From assembly GCF_007754155.1 (NCBI RefSeq), contig NZ_CP037423.1, forward strand, positions 9,854,938 through 9,918,937: 64,000 nt of DNA, given 5' to 3'. The notes below the pieces were generated by a model that had not been told where the DNA came from, made no database searches, and saw only the letters and a list, made by a program, of their open reading frames with translations. A program made the translations under genes and the position numbers. Numbering within the stretch: position 1 is the first letter of the stretch; each line of letters starts with the position of its first letter. Positions 16,245-25,257 of the stretch are shown here, in pieces. This DNA is from Stieleria neptunia (GTDB lineage Bacteria; Planctomycetota; Planctomycetia; Pirellulales; Pirellulaceae).

Positions 16245-16335
16245 GACGAACGGCAGCCGTCACCGAGGACGGACGATGGATTTTCCACTTCAACAACCGC
16301 GCAAGCCGTCCTTCGTGTGCACGGCATGGTTACGT
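16245..16335 (-). other. attC site 21
   Basis: R' GACGAAC, R'' GTTACGTC. The arms GCCGTCACCGAGGACGG and CCGTCCTTCGTGTGCACGGC pair with three extra bases on the gene-proximal arm. The TAA stop of gene 16330-16824 is in R''. Confidence 0.8.
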
Positions 16336-16824
16336 CGTGATCTCTCTGAGGCGGTCGACGACGCTACATCCCGAAACGATTAAGTATCGGTGATCGTTTT
16401 CCGCGATCAACCAGTCTAGCGTCTGTGATACGAGGATGTATTCAAATCCGTGCGATTCTCCGATAACGTCATGCGCGTGGCGCGGCGTTGTGTGAAATGC
16501 AACTAACGCGTCATACCCTCGTCTATCAACCATGCCCCAGTTCTCTGCGAACATCCAGATCCGTTCGGTTTGATCGGACACAAGTTCGGGAATTCGTTGA
16601 TAGCCCAGTTGGTCGATGAATTGGTGTGACGTAAAAGACTCGGAGGGCGGCTCGCCGGTTTCACGTTTCGGATGCGGCCACCACAAGAACAATGGGATGT
16701 CGGGAAATGCGTGGTTGCAATCATGGACAAGTGTAGGGACGGATTGCGCGTCAACGAGACGAAAATCGTCTGGCGCCAATCCAAGTGACGTCGCCTTCGC
16801 AATCAAGTCTGCGGCGAATTCCAT
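16330..16824 (-). CDS. Cassette gene, DUF6756-like hypothetical protein (164 aa)
   Basis: Starts MEFAADLIAKATSLGLAPDD at 16824, 13 bp after the box GTTACGTC (GACGTAAC, 16,837-16,844 on plus), which matches its own R'' exactly. The C-terminal half 'IWMFAEN...YDALVAF' followed by 'GESHGFEYILVSQTLDWLIA' and 'ENDHRYLIVSG' resembles DUF6756, a family of small cytoplasmic proteins common in immunity-gene clusters. This is recalled from the pattern only. The N-terminal half is helical. The biochemical role is unknown. Confidence 0.5.
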   Translation of the reverse strand: MEFAADLIAKATSLGLAPDDFRLVDAQSVPTLVHDCNHAFPDIPLFLWWPHPKRETGEPPSESFTSHQFIDQLGYQRIPELVSDQTERIWMFAENWGMVDRRGYDALVAFHTTPRHAHDVIGESHGFEYILVSQTLDWLIAENDHRYLIVSGCSVVDRLREITT

Positions 16825-16836
16825 CTCATACCTGTT

Positions 16837-16895
16837 GACGTAACGAAATGCGATCTATCCGGGTACGGAGTACACGGATAGATCGTGCGTTGAAG
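16837..16895 (-). other. Compact attC-like site or IS91 end hairpin
   Basis: Between GACGTAAC (16,837-16,844) and GTTGAAG (16,889-16,895) lies a perfect 11 bp stem CGATCTATCCG/CGGATAGATCG (16,851-16,861 and 16,875-16,885) with a 13 nt loop. It occupies the place where the cassette model puts an attC. GTTGAAG matches 6 of 7 bases of the box expected from the element's upstream R' (GTTCAAC at 20,884). It is only 59 bp, has no two-extra-base pattern, and could equally be the origin end of the IS91 element. Confidence 0.5.
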
Positions 16896-17381
16896 TTTGT
16901 CGGCACGACTTGGCCGATCTGGGGGACGCTATTAGAACAGCATGAGTTGCTGCATGCCAGTTTCTGCGGTCGTCTCGGTCATGGCGTCCAAGCCCGGGGA
17001 CTCTCTTGCACTTTCAATGCCACTTTTCAGATACCACTCGTACCACTCCGAAAAACCTTCCCCCATCGCATCGTCCCAGAACCGAATATCATCAAGTTTT
17101 TGGCTCTCTCGGTACCAACCTGGGCTACACTCCGAATCGCGTCCCAAGATCACGCTCCAGGATCGCTTCGGATACTCGTGCGTCAGACGAACCGACTCGC
17201 TGCCACAGTGCTCACAGCATAGCTCCGGCTCGGTCTCCAACTCGGCCTCCGCTTCTTCCACCGCAGCCATCACGGCCATGCGAGCCTCCGCACCGTCGAC
17301 TGCACTCAGGGAGGCAAGGCAGCGTTGCTGATACGCCACCGCTTTCGTGCTCGACCAACCTCCGAATTGACGCGTTTTGGT

Positions 17382-18712
17382 TAGGACCGCCGGAACAATT
17401 AGTGTCGGTTAATTGGCGAGAATCGATAGTTCCATCTCGGTATTTGTTCGTCAAAAACTGTACGCAGAGCTGCTTTCATTGTTGCGGTCGCGTTCTCACC
17501 CGTCTCGTACAACCCTCGCAAGACGTTGACCGTAGTGCGAAGGCCGGTCCGAGTCGATGTGTTCCGCATCAACTTGACAACTGTTTCCAACTTATCGAAA
17601 AGCATCCCGGAGCAAGCACGTCCAAGATGCGGAAAAAAACGGCGTTCAATCGGATTGTATTTTGAACAGTAGCTTGGATAGTGGGCTACCCGAATTTCGA
17701 TGCCGATCGTGTCGACCAACTTTTGAAGGTAGTGCTTGAAGATGTATTTTGAAGCTGAGTTGCTACCGCCGCAATCGCACAATAGCAAAATGGAATTGGT
17801 ATCCGGATAACAACGTTTCCCTATCCGGTTCCAGTACCATTTGAGGCTATCGGTCGCGAAGCGACTCGTCTCGTGAGAGAGTCCAATGTTGACGTGCCCA
17901 GCATTTCGTCCGATGTCGTAGATTCCGTGAGGAATCACAACGCCATCAGCCCAACTCGGAAAGTCGTGGTCGAACGCTTCAATGGGCTCTGTGGTGCGAA
18001 TGCGACCGGCCCGGTAAAGACGGCCCAGGAATTCTTTGCTTTTTGTGTCGATCGAAAAGACCGGATTGCCGGCAGCCTGATAGCTCTCCACATGTCCTGC
18101 GATGAGATCAAACTGCTGCTCGCGATCCGCTGACAAGCCACCGGAAATAGTTTTGATCATTTTTCGAAAACCGATCTTCAAGCTATTCAGCCAAGCGGAG
18201 ACCGTCTTGTCGCTCACAGGGGTGCCGGCCTCGGCCGCCTTCTCAGCCATTTCAGTGGAGGCCAGGTTTGTGTAAACCACGTCGGGCTCATCAGGATCGC
18301 CTCCAACACGAACGCTCAATAGTTCGTTCAGATTGTCTTCGAGGTCGGGATCGGTTTCGATCTTTTTTTTCGTCCAGCACCTGGCCGCCGTATCCTACCT
18401 TTCGCCGGATCATTGGAGAGTTGATCGAGCTCAGCGATACCTCGTTCGATGGTGCGAGTCGAGCAGCCCAGTAATTGACTGATGTACGGTACACCTCCTC
18501 GCCCGAGACGCTGTGCCTCGACAGCCGCGAACCGACGGCGATCCTTTTCGGACAAGGTTGAATAAAAATCGACTGCTCGCTTGGCAGCCAGATCGTCAAG
18601 CTGATTTTCGAATACAAACGCCATCCTTGGCACCCTCGCTGGTGGATTGAGACGCGGAAAGTCTACCCCATCCAGCGAAAACCCGCGACACTAATTGTTC
18701 CGGCGGTCCTAA
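17382..18712 (-). mobile_element. ISAzo13-like insertion sequence with 27 bp perfect inverted repeats
   Basis: The ends TTAGGACCGCCGGAACAATT (17,381-17,400, continuing AGTGTCG) and the inverse (ending GTTCCGGCGGTCCTAA at 18,712) match over 27 bp. A TA dinucleotide may be duplicated at the insertion point. It carries one transposase in two overlapping frames. It interrupts the IS91-type transposase after QPNQL. Confidence 0.85.
17399..18633 (-). CDS. ISAzo13-family transposase, expressed through a -1 frameshift
   Basis: Frame 1 (18,633-18,328) starts MPRMAFVFENQLDDLAAKRA and holds the N-terminal helix-turn-helix part (SQLLGCSTRTIERGIAELDQ). Frame 2 (to 17,399) holds the catalytic domain: 'VFSIDTKSKEFLGRLYRAGR', 'HDFPSWADGVVIPHGIYDI', 'LLLCDCGGSNSASKY' and 'PSYCSKYNPIERRFFPHLGR' are the family's DDE-type blocks. 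The frames join by a -1 slip on a run of eight A (T8 at 18,363-18,370 on plus), giving RKKKIETDPDLEDNLNELLS and about 411 residues. It could be programmed frameshifting or a decay mutation; the perfect slippery run and clean continuation favour the former. Confidence 0.75.
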
Positions 18713-19687
18713 GCTGATTGGGCTGGATGTGCAAGCACCAGCGGCAAATGAACTCCGCTGTCGAAAGAGTCAACGGAACTTGAATCGACTCACCACCCGT
18801 CGTGTATCCTTCACGTGCCCAGAACGTTACCTCCTGGTCATCGGCCGCGATGATTCGATGGTCGCTGATCGGCCCACCGGTCAGATAACGCGTCAAGTAA
18901 CGAACCACATGCTCTCCACTACTGCTTTCGGTCGGCGGGGGCTCGATGTAGCTGACCCATTCCTTCGATTCAATCTGATCGATCATCGTGTCCCAGGCTT
19001 CATCACAGCGCAGGTACTCAACTGAGCCGTCAAGTTGAAGTTTGCCGTTCTTGCGAAGACGCTGCAGGTGAGCCACCGCGATTTTGCGAAACGACCGCCG
19101 GAGATTGATCGCATCGACAAGGTACTTGCGATCGTCGTCGTATCCTGCGGCCGCCGGAGCCTTTGATTCCGTCCAGCTCCCATCGACCAAGCTCGGTCCT
19201 GCACCGGGGACCAACGCGTGGACGTGCCAGTGAGCATCCAGCTTCTGGTTCCAGGTGTGAAGGACCATCAAGGCGGCCAGTTCGTATTGCTGTTCGGTTT
19301 CGACTGTCTTCTTGAGAGCTTTCCAAGCCGAGTGAAACAGCAACTCGGCGATCTCTTCGCGGTTCGCCAACGCCATCGTCGAGATCACGTCCGGCAACGT
19401 GAAGACGACTTGGTAGTAGTCCACACCGTCAAGGATCAGCTTCGAAGCACGATCCGAAAACGTCTGTCGTTTTCCTCCGCTGCATTGCGGGCAGTGACGA
19501 TCACCACACGAGTTGTGTCGTTTCGTAAGCCGATCACAATCATCACACTGGTACCAACGACCACCAAGTGCAGACGTACGACACAGAGTCGTTTTGGCCA
19601 AGACACTTTGGACCGTCATCGTCGCTGCACCGTCGCGGTGCTCGTTGACGTAACGTTCGGCACCGCGACGAAGGAGTTGGTGGACGG

Positions 19688-20605
19688 TTAGCTTTTCTTG
19701 TCTGAATCGTCCTGTTCGCCGTTCTCCTGCGGCGGCGTGTACGTCGGAAGTTGCTTGACCGGCAACCAGTCCAGTGGGCTCGGGACACTGTGCAGGTGCT
19801 CCCGGCGGCAATGCAGATAAACCATCGTCGTGATGAAGCTGGCGTGGCCGAGCAGCTTGCTGATCGTCAACAAGTCCACCCCGGCTTCGAGAAGTCCTGT
19901 CGCGTAGGAGTGCCTCAGGACATGCGGATAAATCCTGCGTTTGATCCCCGCTTTCACTCCGGCGTCCTTCATCGCTTTGCGAATCGTGGTGTCGGCGTAG
20001 GGCTTCCCCGGTTTCTTGCCTGGAAACAGGAAGTCGGTCGGCTTGTACTTGAGCCAGTAGAGCCTGAGCTCTTTCAAGAGTCTCGGTGAGAGTGGCACCA
20101 ACCGTTCCTTGTTGCCCTTGCCGTTGGCGACTCGGATCATCATCCGCTTGGAGTCGATGTCGTGGATCCTCAAGTTGGCCGCTTCGGAGAATCGAAGCCC
20201 TGCGGAGTAGAGCGTCATCAGAAAGGTTCGGTGTTTCAGATTGGCCGTGCATTGAATCAGCTGGTCGACTTCTTGTCGGCCGAGCACGGTAGGCAGCTTC
20301 TTGGGCCGTTTGCCGAAGGGCACCATCGTGACCGGCCAGGGCATGGGCTGGGTGTGGCGATAGTAAAACCGTAAAGCACAAACGGCTTGGTTGAACGAAC
20401 CGTAGGCAAGCTTTCGTTCTTGGATCAAATGGAGCTGGAAGGTTCTAACGTCTTCGCAGGTTGCCTGGCCGAGCGGTTTTTCGATAAAGTCGGCGAATTT
20501 GCGAACGTGGTAGGTATAGGCGTCGATGGTTGCTTCGGCCATGTTGCGGATCAACATGTCTTCGGCAAGTCGTTTGGTGAGCTTGCAAGTTCGTTTTTTG
20601 TGTGA
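19688..20605 (-). CDS. Tyrosine recombinase of the IS91-type composite element
   Basis: 305 residues from ATG 20,605 (MSHKKRTCKLTKRLAEDMLI); the longer frame to 20,764 adds a Cys-rich tail without family likeness. N-terminal SAM-like core-binding domain (about 15-100), catalytic domain with Arg in LYSAGLRFSEAANLRIHDID, HVLRHSYATGLLEAG (HxxR), LGHASFITTMVYLH (His and nucleophile Tyr). Cuts and rejoins DNA via a 3'-phosphotyrosine. It lacks the extra helix insertion between motif boxes that marks integron integrases, so it is not IntI but a XerC/D-like partner of the IS91 transposase. Its stop overlaps the transposase frame, implying translational coupling. Confidence 0.85.
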   Translation of the reverse strand, partial: SHKKRTCKLTKRLAEDMLIRNMAEATIDAYTYHVRKFADFIEKPLGQATCEDVRTFQLHLIQERKLAYGSFNQAVCALRFYYRHTQPMPWPVTMVPFGKRPKKLPTVLGRQEVDQLIQCTANLKHRTFLMTLYSAGLRFSEAANLRIHDIDSKRMMIRVANGKGNKERLVPLSPRLLKELRLYWLKYKPTDFLFPGKKPGKPYADTTIRKAMKDAGVKAGIKRRIYPHVLRHSYATGLLEAGVDLLTISKLLGHASFITTMVYLHCRREHLHSVPSPLDWLPVKQLPTYTPPQENGEQDDSDKKS

Positions 20606-20883
20606 CATCACGGTTGCTTGTCCTTGTTGTGAAACAGAGTTCAAAAGAAGTTCGTGCCGCAGCGTGCGGGGAACACAACAAGGGTGCGTCAACGAGCAAA
20701 AAGCGCAAGTTAAAACGTCAGGCAAAGCACCAAGAAAGAGACAGTAAGAACGCCTAGCGCGCACAACTGGCTAACCGAAAAAGCGCCTACAGGCGCGCCG
20801 AAAGACAGACACGTTGTGACCCTCACACACTCACCGCACCGACAAAAGAAAACAGTCGCGCCAATGAAGTCGCTGCCGATTAA
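20606..20883. other. Upstream region of the recombinase-IS91 element, no gene seen
   Basis: 278 bp between the recombinase start and attC site 22. It contains direct AAGTTC/GTTCAAAAG motifs and GCGCGCC palindromes but no ORF with family likeness. It probably holds the element's promoter and its upstream (ter) end. Confidence 0.4.
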
Positions 20884-20993
20884 GTTCAACGTCTACGTTC
20901 ACCGAGTTAGCGGCGGTAAACGCTGGCGGGTGAGTGGGCTGATTGGCACTTCGTTGCCCCTGATGCTAAGTTCGGTGCAACGTTTGGTTGAAC
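20884..20993 (-). other. attC site 22 (long type)
   Basis: 110 bp, R' GTTCAAC and R'' GTTGAAC. The arms ACGTTCACCGAGTTAGC and GCTAAGTTCGGTGCAACGT leave C and T (plus) unpaired. It is homologous to attC site 4. Confidence 0.8.
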
Positions 20994-22419
20994 GAGGCCT
21001 TCGTTCGGCCCCGATGTCGTGGGACCGGCTCGACCGATGTTTAGGAGTTTACCCGATCGAACGACCCGTCGTGAGGGATTCTAGCAGCTGTCCCCAACGA
21101 ATGGATCTCATCGGGCGCGCACCTTCGGTACCGTCGGTGGCAATGGCTGTCCCTTGTGAAATTCTCCAGCGGCATCATGCGGCTTGCCCTTGTTTCTCAC
21201 GCCAAGAATACGCATCAGAGGGAGGATCCCGCCCGGCGGAAAATTCGTGATGCGAGACCAACCGTTTACCACACACCGGACACGTGCAAGCATCAAGAAG
21301 CCCGGCCGACTCGCACCATTGTTGCCAAGTCAACTGTTCAAGCGAGTCGGACTCTGGCGGCTCCACGCCGAGCGCGGCACGGGCCTCATCGAGCTGGGAG
21401 TATTGGTTGCCGCTGTACAGACCGTAGCCGCGAACCGTCTGAAATCGCCGCGGCGGCACGTGCTCCAGCCAGCGGCCGAGAAACTGATCGATCGGCAACG
21501 CGGTCACCCCCTGACGTTTCCCGTCCCCACCGTCCTGCGTTCCAATCCGATAGCGAAACACGACCTTGTCATCTTGAACGTCCAGTAACCGTGACTTGCC
21601 GATCGGGCCGCCCTTGATGTACCGAGCCAAATAGGTCGCCACACCGGAGCCATCACGATAGGCGTCAAATATCTTGACGTTCCACGGTTTGCCGCTGAGC
21701 TTGGCCAACAGCTTCTGAAAGTCGGATGCGCTCATCGAGTCGGGCAATTGGATCTTGCCTGATTGAACCTTCTGCTGAAGCATCGCCTTGAATTTGCCGC
21801 GGAACTTGAGCATCAACACTTTGCGGGGCAGCAAACAATCTTTTTGGGGACGGCGCCACGTCCCATCACCAGCCAGCCCGCCGGCGGTGACGATGCAATG
21901 CAAGTGCACGTGCGGCAACAGGGTCTGGTTCCAGGTGTGCAGCGCCGCCAGGATCCCAGGCTTCGCACCGAGGTACTTGGGGTCCTTGAGCAGTTGCTGG
22001 AGTGTTTCCTTCGCGGCGTTGAAGAGGGTCTCGGCATAGGCAGCCTTGTTGAACCGCCAGATTCGATTCAGTTCGCTCGGGAGTGTGAAGACGATGTGAT
22101 GATGCGGGCAGGGCAGCAAGCGTTGCTTACATTTGGCCAGCCACTGCTCTCGGGCCACCCAGGCGCACTGGGGGCAGCACCGATGCCGACAGGAGTTGTA
22201 GGCGATGCTGTGGTAGTGACCTTCGGGGCAACTGTTGACGTGCCCACCGAGCGTCCGAGTGCGACAGTGTTGGATGCACCATGCGGCGCGAAGCATCTCC
22301 CGCGAGACGTGAAAACGCGAGGCGAAGGAGTCGAAATAGCGTCCGAAAATCTGTTGAAGCGTGATGGCCATCGGCACCTCGCAATCAATGTTTGCAGCTC
22401 AACCCGAAGGCCAGTTCAA
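20890..22419 (-). mobile_element. IS91-like element carried as a cassette, copy 3
   Basis: 1,530 bp, bounded by GTTCAAC at 22,414 and attC site 22. The transposase part matches copies 2 and 4, but the match ends at TGGTTGAACGAGGCC where the attC begins. The same element is therefore joined to a different attC here. It lies head-to-tail with copy 4. Confidence 0.75.
21175..22377 (-). CDS. IS91-family HUH transposase, copy 3
   Basis: 400 residues, intact frame from ATG 22377. The zinc, HUH and tyrosine motifs are all present as in the other copies. It carries KLSGKPWN where copies 2 and 4 have KLSDKPWN, so it descends from a slightly different parent copy. It lies 797 bp from the start of attC site 22's flank and directly upstream cassette-wise of the recombinase-IS91 element. 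Confidence 0.88.
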   Translation of the reverse strand: MPMAITLQQIFGRYFDSFASRFHVSREMLRAAWCIQHCRTRTLGGHVNSCPEGHYHSIAYNSCRHRCCPQCAWVAREQWLAKCKQRLLPCPHHHIVFTLPSELNRIWRFNKAAYAETLFNAAKETLQQLLKDPKYLGAKPGILAALHTWNQTLLPHVHLHCIVTAGGLAGDGTWRRPQKDCLLPRKVLMLKFRGKFKAMLQQKVQSGKIQLPDSMSASDFQKLLAKLSGKPWNVKIFDAYRDGSGVATYLARYIKGGPIGKSRLLDVQDDKVVFRYRIGTQDGGDGKRQGVTALPIDQFLGRWLEHVPPRRFQTVRGYGLYSGNQYSQLDEARAALGVEPPESDSLEQLTWQQWCESAGLLDACTCPVCGKRLVSHHEFSAGRDPPSDAYSWREKQGQAA

Positions 22420-22504
22420 CGTTTAAAATCACCCGGTCGCGACGAGAGATTCTCCAATGTCAAAACGCCCGACTTCGCGACTCGGGTGCATTTTTTGGTT
22501 GAAC
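22414..22504 (-). other. attC site 23
   Basis: R' GTTCAAC, R'' GTTGAAC (exact complements). The body is the same as attC site 19: arms TCACCCGGTCGCGA and TCGCGACTCGGGTGCA with two unpaired bases. Confidence 0.85.
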
Positions 22505-23930
22505 GAGGCCTTCGTTCGGCCCCGATGTCGTGGGACCGGCTCGACCGATGTTTAGGAGTTTACCCGATCGAACGACCCGTCGTGGGGGATTCTCGCAGCT
22601 GTCCCCAACGAATGGACCTCATCGGGCGCGCACCTTCGGTACCGTCGGTGGCAATGGCTGTCCCTTGTGAAATTCTCCAGCGGCATCATGCGGCTTGCCC
22701 TTGTTTCTCACGCCAAGAATACGCATCAGAGGGAGGATCCCGCCCGGCGGAAAATTCGTGATGCGAGACCAACCGTTTACCACACACCGGACACGTGCAA
22801 GCATCAAGCAGCCCGGCCGACTCGCACCATTGTTGCCAAGTCAACTGTTCAAGCGAGTCGGACTCTGGCGGCTCCACGCCGAGCGCGGCACGGGCCTCAT
22901 CGAGCTGGGAGTATTGGTTGCCGCTGTACAGACCGTAGCCGCGGACCGTCTGAAATCGCCGCGGCGGCACGTGCTCCAGCCAGCGGCCGAGAAACTGATC
23001 GATCGGCAACGCGGTCACCCCCTGACGTTTCCCGTCCCCACCGTCCTGCGTTCCAATCCGATAGCGAAACACGACCTTGTCATCTTGAACGTCCAGTAAC
23101 CGTGACTTGCCGATCGGGCCGCCCTTGATGTACCGAGCCAAATAGGTCGCCACACCGGAGCCATCACGATAGGCGTCAAATATTTTGACGTTCCACGGTT
23201 TGTCGCTGAGCTTGGCCAACAGCTTCTGAAAGTCGGACGCGCTCATCGAGTCGGGCAATTGGATCTTGCCTGATTGAACCTTCTGCTGAAGCATCGCCTT
23301 GAATTTGCCGCGGAACTTGAGCATCAACACTTTGCGGGGCAGCAAACAATCTTTTTGGGGACGGCGCCACGTCCCATCACCAGCCAGCCCGCCGGCGGTG
23401 ACGATGCAATGCAAGTGCACGTGCGGCAACAGGGTCTGGTTCCAGGTGTGCAGCGCCGCCAGGATCCCAGGCTTCGCACCGAGGTACTTGGGGTCCTTGA
23501 GCAGTTGCTGGAGTGTTTCCTTCGCGGCGTTGAAGAGGGTCTCTGCATAGGCAGCCTTGTTGAACCGCCAGATTCGATTCAGTTCGCTCGGGAGTGTGAA
23601 GACGATGTGATGATGCGGGCAGGGCAGCAAGCGTTGCTTACATTTGGCCAGCCACTGCTCTCGGGCCACCCAGGCGCACTGGGGGCAGCACCGATGCCGA
23701 CAGGAGTTGTAGGCGATGCTGTGGTAGTGACCTTCGGGGCAACTGTTGACGTGCCCACCGAGCGTCCGAGTGCGACAGTGTTGGATGCACCATGCGGCGC
23801 GAAGCATCTCCCGCGAGACGTGAAAACGCGAGGCGAAGGAGTCGAAATAGCGTCCGAAAATCTGTTGAAGCGTGATGGCCATCGGCACCTCGCAATCAAT
23901 GTTTGCAGCTCAACCCGAAGGCCAGTTCAA
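22420..23930 (-). mobile_element. IS91-like element carried as a cassette, copy 4
   Basis: 1,511 bp; same as copy 2 (14,175-15,685) throughout, including attC. In tandem with copy 3. It ends at R' GTTCAAC (23,925-23,931), directly followed by a repeat cassette. Confidence 0.75.
22686..23888 (-). CDS. IS91-family HUH transposase, copy 4
   Basis: 400 residues starting MPMAITLQQIFGRYF at 23888, intact, with the same protein sequence as copy 2 as far as can be read. It has the HUH motif HVHLHCIVTAGG, zinc region CRHRCCPQC and YLARYIKGGPI. Plus-strand ORFs of up to 384 codons across this gene are shadows. Confidence 0.88.
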   Translation of the reverse strand: MPMAITLQQIFGRYFDSFASRFHVSREMLRAAWCIQHCRTRTLGGHVNSCPEGHYHSIAYNSCRHRCCPQCAWVAREQWLAKCKQRLLPCPHHHIVFTLPSELNRIWRFNKAAYAETLFNAAKETLQQLLKDPKYLGAKPGILAALHTWNQTLLPHVHLHCIVTAGGLAGDGTWRRPQKDCLLPRKVLMLKFRGKFKAMLQQKVQSGKIQLPDSMSASDFQKLLAKLSDKPWNVKIFDAYRDGSGVATYLARYIKGGPIGKSRLLDVQDDKVVFRYRIGTQDGGDGKRQGVTALPIDQFLGRWLEHVPPRRFQTVRGYGLYSGNQYSQLDEARAALGVEPPESDSLEQLTWQQWCESAGLLDACTCPVCGKRLVSHHEFSAGRDPPSDAYSWREKQGQAA

Positions 23931-24015
23931 CGGCGGTGGTCACCGCGTCGGCGCGATGGACCTAAACTCAAAAACAAACTCAACTCGCCGACTGCGGTGC
24001 ACCACATAGTTCACG
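23925..24015 (-). other. attC site 24
   Basis: R' GTTCAAC, R'' GTTCACG; common-type arms with two unpaired extra bases. Confidence 0.8.
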
Positions 24016-24398
24016 CGTCCGGCCACGACGACAGCCCGAGCCATTGCCGCTGTTTGCCAATGTACTCGATCGGAATCGCCGTGGGAAATCCAGTGTCCCA
24101 ATCTGCGGTCGGCACTTCAGGCGTCGGCTTGTCTTGGATCGTACTCGTACTCAGCATTGCGGTACTCGTGCTCGTACTCAATCGACAGGCGTCGGTTTGC
24201 CTTCGCCGGCCGAGTCGACCGCGCACCTATCGAACCGTGACATCAAATGCGAAACCCAGGAAACGGAGGTTCGATGACATCCGGTGGGCGACCTTCGAGT
24301 CACGATCAAACGACAGCAAATCAATTGCCACAAAAGAACGCGAGAAGACGCAAAAGAAGAAGTGGCCGCTGTCGTCAGGCGTGGGTTACCAGCGTGAA
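23931..24398 (-). repeat. Repeat cassette copy 9
   Basis: A 468 bp full-length copy, closest in sequence to copy 7 (both carry TCAGGCGTGGGTTACCAGCG near the upstream R'). Confidence 0.75.
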
Positions 24399-24483
24399 CG
24401 GCGGTGGTCACCGCGTCGGCGCGAATGACCTGATCTGAAAAACAAACTCAATTCGCCGACTGCGGTGCACCACTTGGTTCACG
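24394..24483 (-). other. attC site 25
   Basis: R' GTGAAC, R'' GTTCACG; common-type arms. It has two substitutions in the loop (GCGAATGACCTGATCTG) and keeps both unpaired bases. Confidence 0.8.
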
Positions 24484-24828
24484 CGGTCGGCCACGACGAC
24501 GGCATGTGCCATCGCCGCTCGCTGCCAATGTACTCGATCGGAATCGCCAAGGGAAATTCAGTATCCCAATCAGCGGTCGGCACTTCAGGCGTTGGTTACC
24601 TGCGTTGGAATCAACAGGCGTCGGTCTGTCTTCCTCGGCCGAGTCGACCGCGTACCTATCGAACCGTGACATCAAATGCGAATTCCAGGAAACAGAGGTT
24701 CGATGAGATCAAGAGGGCGCACTTCGAGCGCACCAATCAAACCGTGTGTGAATGAGCAACCACAGAGGTCGCAGAGGGACACAGAGAAGAAGTGGGCGCT
24801 GTCGTCAGGCGTCGGCTAGCAGCGTGAA
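24399..24828 (-). repeat. Repeat cassette copy 10 with inserted CACAGAG element
   Basis: A 430 bp copy in which the AACGACAGCAAATC/AAAGAACGCGAG part is replaced by AACCACAGAGGTCGCAGAGG and ACACAGAG (24,759-24,785). This is a short motif found between genes in many bacteria, including planctomycetes. The rest matches the family. Confidence 0.65.
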
Positions 24829-24913
24829 CGTCGGTGGTCACCGCGTCGGCGCGATGGACCTAAACTCAAAGACAAACTCAACTCGCCGACTGCGGTGCAC
24901 CACATAGTTCACG
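24824..24913 (-). other. attC site 26
   Basis: R' GTGAAC, R'' GTTCACG; common-type arms with two unpaired bases. Confidence 0.8.
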
Positions 24914-25257
24914 CGTCCGGCCACGACGACAGCCCGAGCCATTGCCGCTCTTTGTCAATGTACTCGATCGGAATCGCCGTGGGAAATCCGGTGTCCCAAT
25001 CTGCGGTCGGCACTTCAGGCGTCGGTTGTCAGCGTGGGCATCGACAGGCGTCGGTTTGTCTTCTTCGGCCGAGTCGACCGCGCACCCATCGAACGATGGC
25101 ATCAAATGCGAATCCCAGGAAACAGAGGTTCGACGAATTCCGGTGGGCGAACTTCGGGTCACGATCAAACGACAGCAAATCAATTGCCACAAAAGAACGC
25201 GAGAAGACGCAAAAGAAGAAGTGGGCGCTGTCGTCAGGCGTCGGCTAGCAGCGTGAA
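24829..25257 (-). repeat. Repeat cassette copy 11
   Basis: A 429 bp copy of the short variant (GTTGTCAGCGTGGGCATCGA in place of the GTACTC stretch), closest to copy 3. Confidence 0.75.

Larger units (their letters stand above)
16932..19690 (-). pseudogene. IS91-family transposase split by an ISAzo13-like insertion
   Basis: The N-terminal part (19,690 to 18,712) begins in the overlap with the recombinase stop (QEKLTVHQLLRRGAERYVNE) or at the ATG 19,619. It shows a zinc region (CDDCDRLTKRHNSCGDRHCP, then QC), an HUH motif in HWHVHALVPGAG, and YLTRYLTGGPI with candidate nucleophile Tyr. It breaks at ICRWCLHIQPNQL. The C-terminal part resumes at 17,380 (KTRQFGGWSSTKAVAYQQRC) and ends at 16,932 with a CEHCGSE knuckle and QQLMLF. 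Joined, the length is normal. The ORF extending upstream to 20,381 is a shadow of the recombinase gene. Confidence 0.8.
16844..20889 (-). mobile_element. Tyrosine recombinase plus IS91-type composite element, interrupted by an ISAzo13-like IS
   Basis: About 4 kb on the minus strand. A tyrosine recombinase gene is followed by an overlapping IS91-type transposase gene, a combination known from planctomycete IS91-like elements. It lies exactly between the R' box of attC site 22 (GTTCAAC, 20,884-20,890) and the R box of cassette 16330-16824. The transposase half is broken by an IS with 27 bp inverted repeats. The 275 bp upstream of the recombinase (20,606-20,883) contain no gene. Confidence 0.65.

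Noticed and set aside
18663..20381. 572-residue single transposase starting at 20,381
   Set aside because: The first 240 residues are a shadow of the recombinase and the last 16 are encoded by the inserted IS end. The real gene starts near 19,690 and resumes beyond the IS.
19688..20605. Tyrosine recombinase as the integron integrase
   Set aside because: It has the Arg, HxxR, His and Tyr motifs of tyrosine recombinases but not the extra segment between boxes that characterises IntI. It overlaps an IS91-type transposase gene, as in known composite elements.
21763..22761. 332-codon plus-strand ORF as a gene (and similar ORFs at 15,029 and 23,274)
   Set aside because: They lie opposite the intact IS91 transposases, run through attC sites and repeat cassettes, and have no family likeness. 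They are GC-driven shadows.
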